Source of the DNA: Lachnospiraceae bacterium
GTDB lineage: Bacteria > Bacillota > Clostridia > Lachnospirales > Lachnospiraceae
DNA length: 58,047 nucleotides
Assembly: GCA_024685005.1 (NCBI GenBank)
Contig: JAIKWF010000081.1
Location: forward strand, 1 to 58,047
Direction: 5' to 3'
The notes beneath the pieces are model-generated. The model was not told where the DNA came from. It searched no databases and saw only the letters and a program-made list of their open reading frames with translations. Within the stretch, counting starts at the first letter, position 1; the number at the start of each line of letters is the position of its first letter. The position numbers were made by a program, and so were the translations under genes. Positions 50,751 through 58,047 of the stretch are shown here, in pieces.

Positions 50751-53096
50751 CTAAAAACCGACTCCGGCTCCAAAATCAACTGTAGTCTCACCGCCCGGTG
50801 AGGGGGCCTGCTGCGTGTCCGAAGGAGAATTATCCTGCTGGTAATCCACATCCAGATCTCCTGCGCCTACCGCAGCGCCTGCGCCGATCCCGCTGTTTCC
50901 GCCGGAGGAACCTCCTAAGCCGGAAGCATTCGGCGGGCCGATCCTGCTGTCGTCATCCAGCGCCTTGGCAGGATCATTTTCAATACCGATCAGACCACCC
51001 AGATCGGAAGAAGGCGTCCCGTCATCTTCCTCTGTCTGTACCGGCAGGCCGGTTGAAGGATCGATGAGCGCTCCGGTTTCCGGATCATACTGGTTCACCG
51101 GCTCAGCCGGCTCCTGCGCATCCTCAGTCGTCTCGGTGTCCTGTTTGTTTACACCGTTTTCGGAAACGGAAAGAAGATTCTTCTCTTCCAGTTCTCTGAT
51201 CTGTTCCTCGGTAAGCTCTTCCGTCCTGTAAATATGAAGGTAAGGAAGCGCCTCCGTCAAAATGTCCTTTACAACGTCCTGTGCCAGAGTGGAATGCGGC
51301 TGGTCCTCAACGTTAGGACGGTCGATCACGCAATAGATCACCACCTGGGGATCATCCACCGGGGCAAAACCCATAAAGGACATGACATAGTTGATACCGT
51401 CACGGGGCTGGCGCTCTGCCGTACCCGTCTTACCGCCGATGACATATCCTGCGGGAACCGCTGTTTTACCGGTACCCTTCAGACAAACATTGGTAAGATA
51501 CTCTCTCATGGTATCGGAAGTGGTAGCTGAGATGGTCTGCTTCAGCATTCTGGGCTCAATCTTTTTCAGGGTCGTTCCTGCCGAATCCCGGATTTCCGTT
51601 ACCAGATGGGGCTGATAATACTTGCCGCCGTTTACTATGGAACAAAATGCCGATACCATCTGGATCATGCTGACGTTATAACCCTGACCGAAAGTAGAGA
51701 TCGCAAGGTCAGATGCCACCATGTTTTCCGGCTTGTACACAAGGCTGTCGGTTCTGGCCTCACCGGAAAGATCGATATTGGTCTTCAGTCCCATATTGAA
51801 ATTGTAAAGATACTTCATTAAGGTATCTTTGCCTTCCATCTCACCGATCTGCATCAGCGCCACGTTACAGGACTGCTCGAGGGCCTGGGAAAGATTCACC
51901 ATTCCATGTCCGGAATGCTTATGACATTTGATCTCATGGCCGCTGACTGTCAGCTTACCGCCGCAGAAAAAGCTCTCCGTTCCTGCCAGGGCGCCGGAAT
52001 CAAGGCCCGCCGCAATGGTCATGGATTTTGCTACAGATCCCGGCTCATAGGTATCCGAGATACAGAAATTCCTCCAGATCCCGTTGAGATAATCAAGTCT
52101 TGCTTCCTCGTCCATGGCATCGATCTCGCCCTGACTTAAAAACTTGGTCATATCATAAGGATCATTCAGATCAAAATTCGGATAATCCGCCATGGCAAGG
52201 ATCTCGCCGGTTTTGGGGTTCATCATGATGATCCCCATATTCTTAACACCGTCTTCACCTTCGCGGTACTCGCCTCTGTGGGCAGCGACGAAACCGTCCA
52301 TGTACTTCTCTACAATATTCTGGAGATTGATATCCAGGCTGGTCACCAGGGTATCACCATCCCTTGCGGGAATGGTGGTCCGCTCCAGGGTAGACTCTTC
52401 CGTAAAATATCCGTATTCCCTGCCGTTTGAGCCGTTCAGCGTGTCGTCGTAATATTTTTCCAGACCGCACTGCCCGTTGTTGTCCGTACCGGAAAAACCG
52501 ATGAGGGCAGATGCCATGGTGCCGCAGGGATATTTTCTCTTATACTCTTCTTCAAACCAGATACCGCAAATGGATTTGTTTTCTTCCTTTGCCTGTAAAA
52601 AAGGCTCCACAATGTCGTAGGAAATCCTCTTTTTGATCACACGATACATGCTGTGAGGATTATCCTTAATAAAAGCGGCAACCTCCGTGGTATCAATCTG
52701 AAAGTATGTCGAAAGCGCTTTCATCGTCTCTGAAAGCGCATCTTCTTTCTTGCTGGAATTGATCTCGTTGGCATCAAGAATCAGATTGTAGACCTTTTCG
52801 CTGTATGCCAGTTTGTTTTCTCCCGCATCCAGGATCTCTCCCCTCTTAAAGGGCAATGTCCTGCTGTCGTACTGCTGATGCAGAAGAACCTGTTTTGTGT
52901 ATTCGTCCCCTTTTTCTTTACTGATATAAACAATTCTGAATCCAAGCAACACAAAGGCGATGAACACGATCCCCACAAACCAGAACAGCTTCTCCTTCAT
53001 GCTTCTGAAAAGCTTCCTGCGCTCCCGATGTTCTTTTCTCAGACGCTCTTCCCTGGTCAGGGGCGGACGCCTTTTACCTCTTTTTTTCTTACTCAT
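50751..53096 (-). CDS. class B penicillin-binding protein (FtsI/PBP2 type)
   Basis: A 781-residue transpeptidase. A basic cytoplasmic tail precedes one membrane helix at about residues 37-56, then comes the PBP dimerisation domain (LPFKRGEILDAGENKLAYSE), then the transpeptidase with S354VAK (SxxK), S409CN (SxN) and K556TG. It crosslinks septal peptidoglycan together with the SEDS protein. It has no PASTA domain. Instead, after residue 640, there is a tail of about 140 residues that is acidic, then glycine- and serine-rich (GLGGSSGGNSGIGAGAAVGA). This tail is unusual in length. The gene lies 8 bases after ftsL and is followed by a terminator. Confidence 0.93.
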   Translation of the reverse strand: MSKKKRGKRRPPLTREERLRKEHRERRKLFRSMKEKLFWFVGIVFIAFVLLGFRIVYISKEKGDEYTKQVLLHQQYDSRTLPFKRGEILDAGENKLAYSEKVYNLILDANEINSSKKEDALSETMKALSTYFQIDTTEVAAFIKDNPHSMYRVIKKRISYDIVEPFLQAKEENKSICGIWFEEEYKRKYPCGTMASALIGFSGTDNNGQCGLEKYYDDTLNGSNGREYGYFTEESTLERTTIPARDGDTLVTSLDINLQNIVEKYMDGFVAAHRGEYREGEDGVKNMGIIMMNPKTGEILAMADYPNFDLNDPYDMTKFLSQGEIDAMDEEARLDYLNGIWRNFCISDTYEPGSVAKSMTIAAGLDSGALAGTESFFCGGKLTVSGHEIKCHKHSGHGMVNLSQALEQSCNVALMQIGEMEGKDTLMKYLYNFNMGLKTNIDLSGEARTDSLVYKPENMVASDLAISTFGQGYNVSMIQMVSAFCSIVNGGKYYQPHLVTEIRDSAGTTLKKIEPRMLKQTISATTSDTMREYLTNVCLKGTGKTAVPAGYVIGGKTGTAERQPRDGINYVMSFMGFAPVDDPQVVIYCVIDRPNVEDQPHSTLAQDVVKDILTEALPYLHIYRTEELTEEQIRELEEKNLLSVSENGVNKQDTETTEDAQEPAEPVNQYDPETGALIDPSTGLPVQTEEDDGTPSSDLGGLIGIENDPAKALDDDSRIGPPNASGLGGSSGGNSGIGAGAAVGAGDLDVDYQQDNSPSDTQQAPSPGGETTVDFGAGVGF

Positions 53097-53104
53097 AACC
53101 TCTC

Positions 53105-53611
53105 TTAAGGAAGATCTTTGTACTGATGCACGTAATCATCTGTCGCATCCGGCACCACGATCACCTGACCGCTCTGTGCGTATTGCATTCCCAGATCGTC
53201 AATCGCACGGTTTTTGATCTGCTGCATATCCACCGAACCCATGATGCGGCTATACTCTTCCTCATTCTCCATCTTAAGGGTATTCAGTTCGCTCTTCATC
53301 GAAGCGATCTCTCTGCGAAGCTCGGTGTTCTTAGCCTGAAGGAAAAGCTCTCCAAATAAGGACATGCCGAAAACAGTCATGACGAACATAAAGGAGATCA
53401 CGATGCCCAGGTTCATTCCCTTGGCTCTTTCACGATTCTTCCTTGTCTGCTCGCTGACTTTTCTCGCCGGACGCTGAGGCGCCCTTGCAGGGGCTGTTGT
53501 CCTTGCGGGAATGCGAGCAGGCGCTGCGCTGCCAAACTGGTAGTCATATCTGCCATCCTGTCCGCGCATCCCTCTTCGCCTGCTCTGTTCCCTTCTTACT
53601 TCTGCCTTCAT
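53105..53611 (-). CDS. ftsL: FtsL-like division protein
   Basis: A 168-residue bitopic protein: a long basic, Ala/Arg/Pro-rich cytoplasmic part (residues 1-65, including PARIPARTTAPARAPQRPAR), one helix at about 68-90, then a coiled coil (LQAKNTELRREIASMKSELN) and a C-terminal GMQYAQSGQVIVV. This is the layout of FtsL/septum formation initiators, and its place between rsmH and the PBP gene is the canonical ftsL position. It bridges FtsQ/FtsB and the septal synthases. Confidence 0.85.
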   Translation of the reverse strand: MKAEVRREQSRRRGMRGQDGRYDYQFGSAAPARIPARTTAPARAPQRPARKVSEQTRKNRERAKGMNLGIVISFMFVMTVFGMSLFGELFLQAKNTELRREIASMKSELNTLKMENEEEYSRIMGSVDMQQIKNRAIDDLGMQYAQSGQVIVVPDATDDYVHQYKDLP

Positions 53612-53628
53612 ACCTGTGTGTCTCCTGT

Positions 53629-53693
53629 TACTCTTTATACTTTTTCAAAAATCCCTCACGTGTTGCTACTCTTTATACTTTCTCAAAAACCCT
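53629..53693 (-). repeat. imperfect tandem duplication at the 3' end of rsmH
   Basis: Two copies (53667-53693 and 53629-53656) of an AAAGTATAAAGAGTA-containing 27-28 base sequence, 38 bases apart, with a few mismatches. The inner copy contains the last codons and the stop of rsmH; the outer copy lies in the gap before ftsL. Confidence 0.75.
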
Positions 53694-54617
53694 TAGCTTA
53701 GCACTTTTTGATCTGGGATTAAACTCCATTTCTTCTTCCGACGGAAGGATCGGTTTGTTGGTGATGCATTTCCCTTTGGAAGTCCTTCCGCATACGCAAA
53801 CCGGAAACTCCGGCGGGCATATGCACGGCTTCTCTGCCGTCTTCATTTTGTTCTTTACGATCCGGTCTTCCAAGGAGTGAAACGTGATAATGCATAACCT
53901 TCCGCCGCTTGCCAGCCTGTCGATCATCTCGTCGATGCTGTTTTCCAGCACTTCCAGTTCCCTGTTGCAGGCAATTCGTATCGCCTGGAATGTTCTCTTG
54001 GAAGGATGTCCTCCGCTCTGCCGCATCTTGGCAGGTATCGCTGCTTTGATCAGTTCATTCAGCTGCCCTGTGGTGGTGATCCGTTCCTTCTCTCTGGCCC
54101 CGACGATGTGCTTCGCAATGTTGGCTGCGAACTTTTCTTCGCCGTAGACTCTTAGGATTCTGGTAAGTTCTTCCCTCGGATATTCGTTTACGATGACCTC
54201 CGCCGTGAGGCTGCTTCTTTGATCCATCCGCATATCCAGCGGTGCATCTTCCTTATAGGAAAAGCCCCTCTCCAGCGTATCAAGCTGATAGGAGGAAACC
54301 CCCAGATCTAACAGAATACCGTCCGCCTTCGGAATGCTGTTTTCATCCATCACCCGGCCGATATTCTCGTAATTATCCCGGCAGATCGTAACCTTCTCTT
54401 GATACGGAGCCAGTCTCTCGGATGCTGCCTTAATGGCATCTGCATCCTGGTCGATCCCGATCAGCCGCCCCGTGGTAAGGAGCTTTGCGATCTGCTCTGA
54501 ATGTCCCGCGCCGCCCAGGGTTCCGTCTACGTAAACCCCTTCCGGCTTGACGCGCAGTTCTCTGATGACTTCTTCAAGTAGCACAGATTTATGTAAAAAA
54601 CGAATCCCATTTTCCAT
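53673..54617 (-). CDS. rsmH: 16S rRNA (cytosine-1402-N4)-methyltransferase
   Basis: A 314-residue MraW/RsmH of normal length. [20 protein letters not shown] at the start is followed by the SAM motif [18 protein letters not shown] near residue 32, [15 protein letters not shown] near 100, [10 protein letters not shown] near 123 and the late [13 protein letters not shown] near 247. It methylates C1402 of 16S rRNA. Its start codon shares one base with the mraZ stop (TAATG). Confidence 0.96.
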   Translation of the reverse strand: MENGIRFLHKSVLLEEVIRELRVKPEGVYVDGTLGGAGHSEQIAKLLTTGRLIGIDQDADAIKAASERLAPYQEKVTICRDNYENIGRVMDENSIPKADGILLDLGVSSYQLDTLERGFSYKEDAPLDMRMDQRSSLTAEVIVNEYPREELTRILRVYGEEKFAANIAKHIVGAREKERITTTGQLNELIKAAIPAKMRQSGGHPSKRTFQAIRIACNRELEVLENSIDEMIDRLASGGRLCIITFHSLEDRIVKNKMKTAEKPCICPPEFPVCVCGRTSKGKCITNKPILPSEEEMEFNPRSKSAKLRVFEKV

Positions 54618-55048
54618 TACAACTCAATTCCGAGCTCATCAAGCTCTTGTGCTACTGTAGAAAAGTCATCAAAGCATCCTTCGCTTTCCCAAGTGGCTTT
54701 ATCCCAGATCTCAATGTAGTTACCGACGCCCATGAGAACGATCTCTTTTCCAAGTCCGGCATGTTCCCTCAAAACCGCCGGTATAAGAGCTCTTCCCTGT
54801 TTATCGATCTCCACATCCTGAGAACCACCGATAAAGTATCTTTGTGCTTTTCTGGCGCTGGGCTTGCTTACAGGAAGGCTTCTGATCTTCTGCTCGAAGT
54901 TCTCCCATCCTGCCTGATCAAATGCCATAAGGCACTTGTCAAACCCTCTGGTGATAGTAAACACGTCCCCTAAGAGTTCTCGATATTTCGACGGCATGAT
55001 CATCCGTCCCTTTGTATCGATTGTATGGCTGTACTCTCCTTTGAACAT
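54617..55048 (-). CDS. mraZ: MraZ transcriptional regulator
   Basis: A 143-residue MraZ with two AbrB/SpoVT-like halves: [20 protein letters not shown] at residues 1-20 and [20 protein letters not shown] near residues 78-98. MraZ represses its own division cluster. I chose ATG 55048 since the family always starts MFxGEY, and the longer frame to 55102 would begin upstream of the predicted transcription start. Four spaced AGTGG-type boxes in the leader are its likely binding sites. A clear SD is lacking. Confidence 0.92.
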   Translation of the reverse strand: MFKGEYSHTIDTKGRMIMPSKYRELLGDVFTITRGFDKCLMAFDQAGWENFEQKIRSLPVSKPSARKAQRYFIGGSQDVEIDKQGRALIPAVLREHAGLGKEIVLMGVGNYIEIWDKATWESEGCFDDFSTVAQELDELGIEL

Positions 55049-55056
55049 GTTTTGAA

Positions 55057-55094
55057 CCACTTTCCGCCACAAATCATCCACTTGGTTACCACTT
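55057..55094 (-). promoter_or_regulatory. MraZ-box array in the mraZ leader
   Basis: Four direct repeats on the minus strand: AAGTGG (55089-55094), AAGTGG (55078-55083), TTGTGG (55067-55072) and AAGTGG (55057-55062), spaced 11, 11 and 10 bases. MraZ is known to bind short GTGG-type direct repeats with about one helical turn spacing in front of its own gene. The array covers the first 40 bases of the predicted transcript. Confidence 0.8.
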
Positions 55095-55103
55095 ACATTC
55101 ACT

Positions 55104-55132
55104 ACTATATACTATTTACCCCTTTATTGCAA
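55104..55132 (-). promoter_or_regulatory. sigma-A promoter of the division cluster
   Basis: On the minus strand TTGCAA (55127-55132), 17 bases, TATAGT (55104-55109), with transcription expected to start near 55097, directly before the MraZ boxes. Confidence 0.8.
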
Positions 55133-55165
55133 CCCATAATTAAGAAAAAATTAAAATTTTTCGCA

Positions 55166-55195
55166 TAAAAAAAACCGGCAAAAATGCCGATTTTT
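55166..55195 (-). terminator. intrinsic terminator of the ychF-lgt unit
   Basis: CGGCA / TGCCG with flanking A/T pairs and an eight-T run on the minus strand. Confidence 0.8.
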
Positions 55196-55236
55196 CGCGC
55201 TTTTTTTCAATTTTGTCCGGTGCCGGTCGTTCCCGG

Positions 55237-56127
55237 TCAGTCGATTTTCTCTTCGATCTTTTCCTTTCTCAAAATAACCGCTCTTACCACCACTTCCGCA
55301 ATGAGTGATCCTACAAAAAGGATCAGTCCCAGCATTTGGGAAACGGCAATATTCGTATGGCCGATCTTCAGCTGATCGGTTCTGATCCCCTCCACAAAAT
55401 AACGGATCAGACCGTATCCGCCCAAATACATCAGGCAGATCTCGCCCTTAAACTTCTTGTGCTTCCGATAGCACCACATGATCAGCAAAAGAATAGCATT
55501 CAGGCCTCCCTCATAAAAGAAGGTGGGATGCACCTGAATATAATTGATCTGCCCCGTCACGTGGCTCATCAGCTCATCCGTCACGTCTCTCTGACGCACC
55601 GCTTCAAGAGGCAGTCGCATGGCAAAGATATTGTCCGTATAGCCGCCAAAGACCTCCCTGTTGGTAAAATTTCCCCAGCGTCCCATGATCTGGCCCACCA
55701 GAAGGCCCAAAACCGCCGTATCCATCATCTCAAAATAGCCCAGTTTCCGAATGCGGCAAATAATAAAGATGGTAAGGAAGCCGGCGATCACACCGCCGTA
55801 AATGGCAAGCCCGCCTCCGCGGATATCCAAAAGCTCATTTAAATGGGATCCGTAGTAGTCCCAGAAAAAGATCACGTAATAAACTCTGGCGCCCAGGACG
55901 GATAAAAACATCAAAGGCGCTGCGATCTCCCACCAGAAATCCTTGGGTTTGCCCAAACGGTTGCTTTCATAGTTAGCAAGGGACAACCCTCCGATCATAC
56001 CAAGGGCAATGATCACGCCGTAAAATGCAATGAAAAAATTGCCTATATAGATCCCTTTCGGAACATTTGTAAGATATATTCCAAGATGCGGAAACGCAAT
56101 GTCTCCCGCCTGCATCATATCCTGCAT
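55237..56127 (-). CDS. lgt: prolipoprotein diacylglyceryl transferase
   Basis: A 296-residue membrane enzyme with about seven helices and the Lgt signature GRWGNFTNREVFGG near residues 140-155, preceded by RGGGLAIYGGVIAGF near 102 (His/Gly loop variant) and followed by HPTFFYEGGLNAILLLI near 200. It moves diacylglycerol from phosphatidylglycerol to the lipobox cysteine of prelipoproteins, including DctP and the sugar-binding proteins in this window. It follows ychF by 18 bases. Confidence 0.95.
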   Translation of the reverse strand: MQDMMQAGDIAFPHLGIYLTNVPKGIYIGNFFIAFYGVIIALGMIGGLSLANYESNRLGKPKDFWWEIAAPLMFLSVLGARVYYVIFFWDYYGSHLNELLDIRGGGLAIYGGVIAGFLTIFIICRIRKLGYFEMMDTAVLGLLVGQIMGRWGNFTNREVFGGYTDNIFAMRLPLEAVRQRDVTDELMSHVTGQINYIQVHPTFFYEGGLNAILLLIMWCYRKHKKFKGEICLMYLGGYGLIRYFVEGIRTDQLKIGHTNIAVSQMLGLILFVGSLIAEVVVRAVILRKEKIEEKID

Positions 56128-56145
56128 GCTCTCCTCCTTGGGGGA

Positions 56146-57243
56146 TTATACATTGAACCTGAACAGAATCACATCCCCATCCTGCACGACGTACTCTTTT
56201 CCTTCCATGCCTACGAGGCCCTTCTCTCTGGCTGCGGCAAGGGATCCCTGCTCCAGGAGATCTTTGTAATTGACAACCTCGGCTTTGATGAAGCCTCTCT
56301 CAAAGTCGGTATGGATCTTTCCCGCTGCCTGGGGAGCCTTGGTTCCCTTTTTGATCGTCCATGCACGTGTTTCGTCCTCTCCACTTGTAAGAAAGCTCAT
56401 AAGCCCCAAAAGATCATAGGACGCAGCAATCAGTTTATCAAGGCCGGAACTCTCTGCTCCAAGGTCCTTTAAATACTCTGCCTTTTCCTCTTCCGAAAGC
56501 TCGGAGAGCTCCTGCTCGATCTCTGCGCAGATTACGAACACGCCGTCTCCATCTTCCCTGGCAAACTCTCTTACCTTAGCAACATAAGGATTGGAGGCTC
56601 CATCATCCGCCAGATCATCCTCTGCTACGTTTGCAGCAAAGATCGTGGGCTTTCCGGTGAGCAGATTGTAAGTAGCATACAGCTCCTCTTCTTCCTCATC
56701 TGCCAGCTCGAATGTTTTCGCCTGCTTTCCGTCCTCAAGATGCGCCTTAAGGCGTTTGAGGAGATCCTCTTCCTTGGCAAGTTTCTTATCATTCCGGGCG
56801 CCGCGAACCACTTTTGCAATCCTTCTTTCAAGGATCTCAATATCGGAAAAGATCAGCTCCAGATTAATGGTCTCAATATCCCTGACCGGATCCACGCTGC
56901 CGTCCACATGAACTACATTATCGTCCTCAAAGCAGCGTACAACATGCACGATGGCATCCACCTCGCGGATATTGGACAAAAACTGGTTGCCCAGGCCCTC
57001 GCCCTTGGATGCACCCTTTACCAGTCCTGCGATATCCACAAACTCTATCGTTGCGGGTGTTACTTTCTTGGAATGATACAGATCTCCGAGAAGCTGCAGT
57101 CTCTCATCCGGCACTGCAACGATCCCGATATTAGGGTCTATCGTCGCAAACGGATAATTTGCCGCAAGCGCTCCTGCTTTTGTTAGCGAATTAAATAAGG
57201 TACTCTTGCCCACGTTGGGCAGACCCACTATGCCTAGTTTCAT
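56146..57243 (-). CDS. ychF: YchF/OLA1 family redox-regulated ATPase
   Basis: A 365-residue Obg-like P-loop protein: G1 [21 protein letters not shown]3 [20 protein letters not shown] near residue 63, a helical insertion at about 130-200 and a C-terminal TGS domain ending in [15 protein letters not shown]. YchF prefers ATP over GTP and associates with ribosomes. It has a clear promoter at 57335-57363 and is first in a unit with lgt. Confidence 0.96.
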   Translation of the reverse strand: MKLGIVGLPNVGKSTLFNSLTKAGALAANYPFATIDPNIGIVAVPDERLQLLGDLYHSKKVTPATIEFVDIAGLVKGASKGEGLGNQFLSNIREVDAIVHVVRCFEDDNVVHVDGSVDPVRDIETINLELIFSDIEILERRIAKVVRGARNDKKLAKEEDLLKRLKAHLEDGKQAKTFELADEEEEELYATYNLLTGKPTIFAANVAEDDLADDGASNPYVAKVREFAREDGDGVFVICAEIEQELSELSEEEKAEYLKDLGAESSGLDKLIAASYDLLGLMSFLTSGEDETRAWTIKKGTKAPQAAGKIHTDFERGFIKAEVVNYKDLLEQGSLAAAREKGLVGMEGKEYVVQDGDVILFRFNV

Positions 57244-57334
57244 TTTTCTCCTACACTCCTTTATTTTTCGGGCTTTTCAGATCATTCCTGCCCTCAGCGC
57301 ACCAATTGCGCACCATTTTTTCTGCAACTGAATC

Positions 57335-57363
57335 AGTATACAGCATAGAACATCTTTTTTCAA
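57335..57363 (-). promoter_or_regulatory. sigma-A promoter of ychF
   Basis: On the minus strand TTGAAA (57358-57363), 17 bases, TATACT (57335-57340). The rest of 57244-57488 holds no gene that I recognise. Confidence 0.8.
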
Positions 57364-57488
57364 GTTGCGCGTAAACTTCCCACGACTGATATTTTCAGGA
57401 ATTGCGCTAGAGACAACCAATCATGTGAAAATGAGTTCCATTTCATTTTAATTAAACGACACCGTCTAGCGACCAAAACGGCATCTGA

Positions 57489-57857
57489 TTGCAATTTTGG
57501 ACGCAAAATGATATTATGCCGTATCTTTGTAAGTGGCCGACAGCTGAGATGCTTCAAAACGGTGCAATGGGTGGTGCTTTTTATGAAACATATGTTGTCA
57601 GCGAATTGATAAAGAATTTCTACTCTTACAATATGGACCCAAAGGAATATCTGTACTATTACAGGGATAAAGACCAAAAAGAAATTGACCTGATCTATGT
57701 AAAAACAGATGCTCTCTATCCCATTGAAATAAAAAAGAGTATCTCTCCCGGAAAGCGGGCGACTAAGAATTTCCGCGTTTTGGAAAAATATAAAATGCCA
57801 ATCCAGCCTGGACTCATTATTGATTCTTGCGAAAGAATCAGTCCGTTTAACGAATAG
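57489..57857 (+). pseudogene. C-terminal fragment of a DUF4143 ATPase
   Basis: A 122-residue frame. From about 57516 it matches the last third of AAA/DUF4143 proteins: CKWPTAEMLQNGAMGGAFYE, TYVVSELIKNFYSYN, then the PD-(D/E)xK-like DQKEIDLIYVKTDALYPIEI and KKSISPGKRATKNFRVLEKY. A complete protein has about 400 residues with an N-terminal P-loop ATPase. None of that is found upstream, where the ychF promoter lies instead. No ribosome site is seen. The stretch is visibly richer in A and T than its neighbours. I infer a remnant of an acquired gene. Confidence 0.75.
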
Positions 57858-57916
57858 GCGTATTTGTACCTGATATTTAGATTAGGAGAATGAATTCGAT
57901 CGTGAACTCCTCTATC

Positions 57917-58047
57917 TTATTTAATCTTCTTAAGTTTTCCCTTAAATCCGGCCTTCTTCAAAGCAGCCTTATACTTGGCAAAAAGGCTCTTTTTCACCTT
58001 TATGGTTGCCTTCTTGTTCTTAAGACTCTTCACAAGAGCTTTCAGGG
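57917..58047 (-). CDS. C-terminus of a lysine-rich surface protein, probably LRR type (partial)
   Basis: The frame enters from the right edge of the window and ends at TAA 57917. The 42 residues visible include ATIKVKKSLFAKYKAALKKA and end GFKGKLKKIK. This pattern (TIKV...KKYKxxLKKAG...KIKK) is what I know as the C-terminal cap of BspA-like leucine-rich repeat proteins of Clostridia. It is a short stretch, so the assignment is tentative. The gene continues beyond 58047. Confidence 0.5.
   Translation of the reverse strand, partial: LKALVKSLKNKKATIKVKKSLFAKYKAALKKAGFKGKLKKIK

Overview
The window looks like chromosome from a Gram-positive Clostridia, most probably a Lachnospiraceae-type gut or rumen bacterium. 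The grounds are the families present (DUF4317, a TPR-DUF4037-DUF4125 protein, CAP and Ig-like lysine-rich surface proteins, CDP-glycerol glycerophosphotransferases), strong AGGAGG ribosome binding sites, several TTG/GTG starts and sigma-A promoters with 17-base spacers. No rRNA or tRNA gene, CRISPR array, transposase or phage gene was seen. Most genes lie on the minus strand.

Region 1 (1-7.7 kb) is an accessory patch of small unrelated enzymes: DUF523, a rhodanese-TtcA fusion, HD proteins, a GNAT, an alpha/beta hydrolase, a nitroreductase and a radical SAM protein. It is peppered with a roughly 30-base GGGGACGGGGTT repeat that I find nowhere else in the window. Two gene remnants (an HD protein and a CPBP-like membrane protein) end exactly at copies of the repeat.

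Region 2 (7.7-21.6 kb) is a hexuronate locus. One long minus-strand operon encodes a TRAP transporter (dctP-dctQ-dctM), a YcxB-like membrane protein and both reductase/dehydratase branches to 2-keto-3-deoxygluconate: UxaB and UxaA (galacturonate), UxuB and UxuA (glucuronate). Next to it are a FadR-type GntR regulator and a plus-strand pair of sugar-binding lipoprotein and membrane diguanylate cyclase. A 15-base sequence shared by the dctP leader and the region upstream of the regulator gene, plus a palindrome inside the dctP promoter, are candidate operators. UxaC, KdgK and KdgA are not in the window.

Region 3 (21.6-29.1 kb) is housekeeping: exonuclease III, TruA, DUF4317, the TPR-DUF4037-DUF4125 protein and Rho, with a minisatellite behind truA.

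Region 4 (29.2-38 kb) is a beta-galactoside operon: AraC regulator, sugar-binding lipoprotein, two ABC permeases, LacZ and GalK. No ATPase subunit is present.

Region 5 (38-45.8 kb) is cell surface: two Ig-like proteins (one probably a remnant), a PrsW-like remnant, an ABC exporter, a small membrane protein, two CDP-glycerol glycerophosphotransferases and a family 2 glycosyltransferase.

Region 6 (45.9-57.2 kb) is a reduced division and cell-wall cluster, in transcription order mraZ-rsmH-ftsL-pbp-murD-ftsW-ftsQ-ftsZ, without mraY, murG or other mur genes, preceded by ychF and lgt. The right edge holds a DUF4143 ATPase fragment and the C-terminus of a lysine-rich, probably LRR-type, surface protein.
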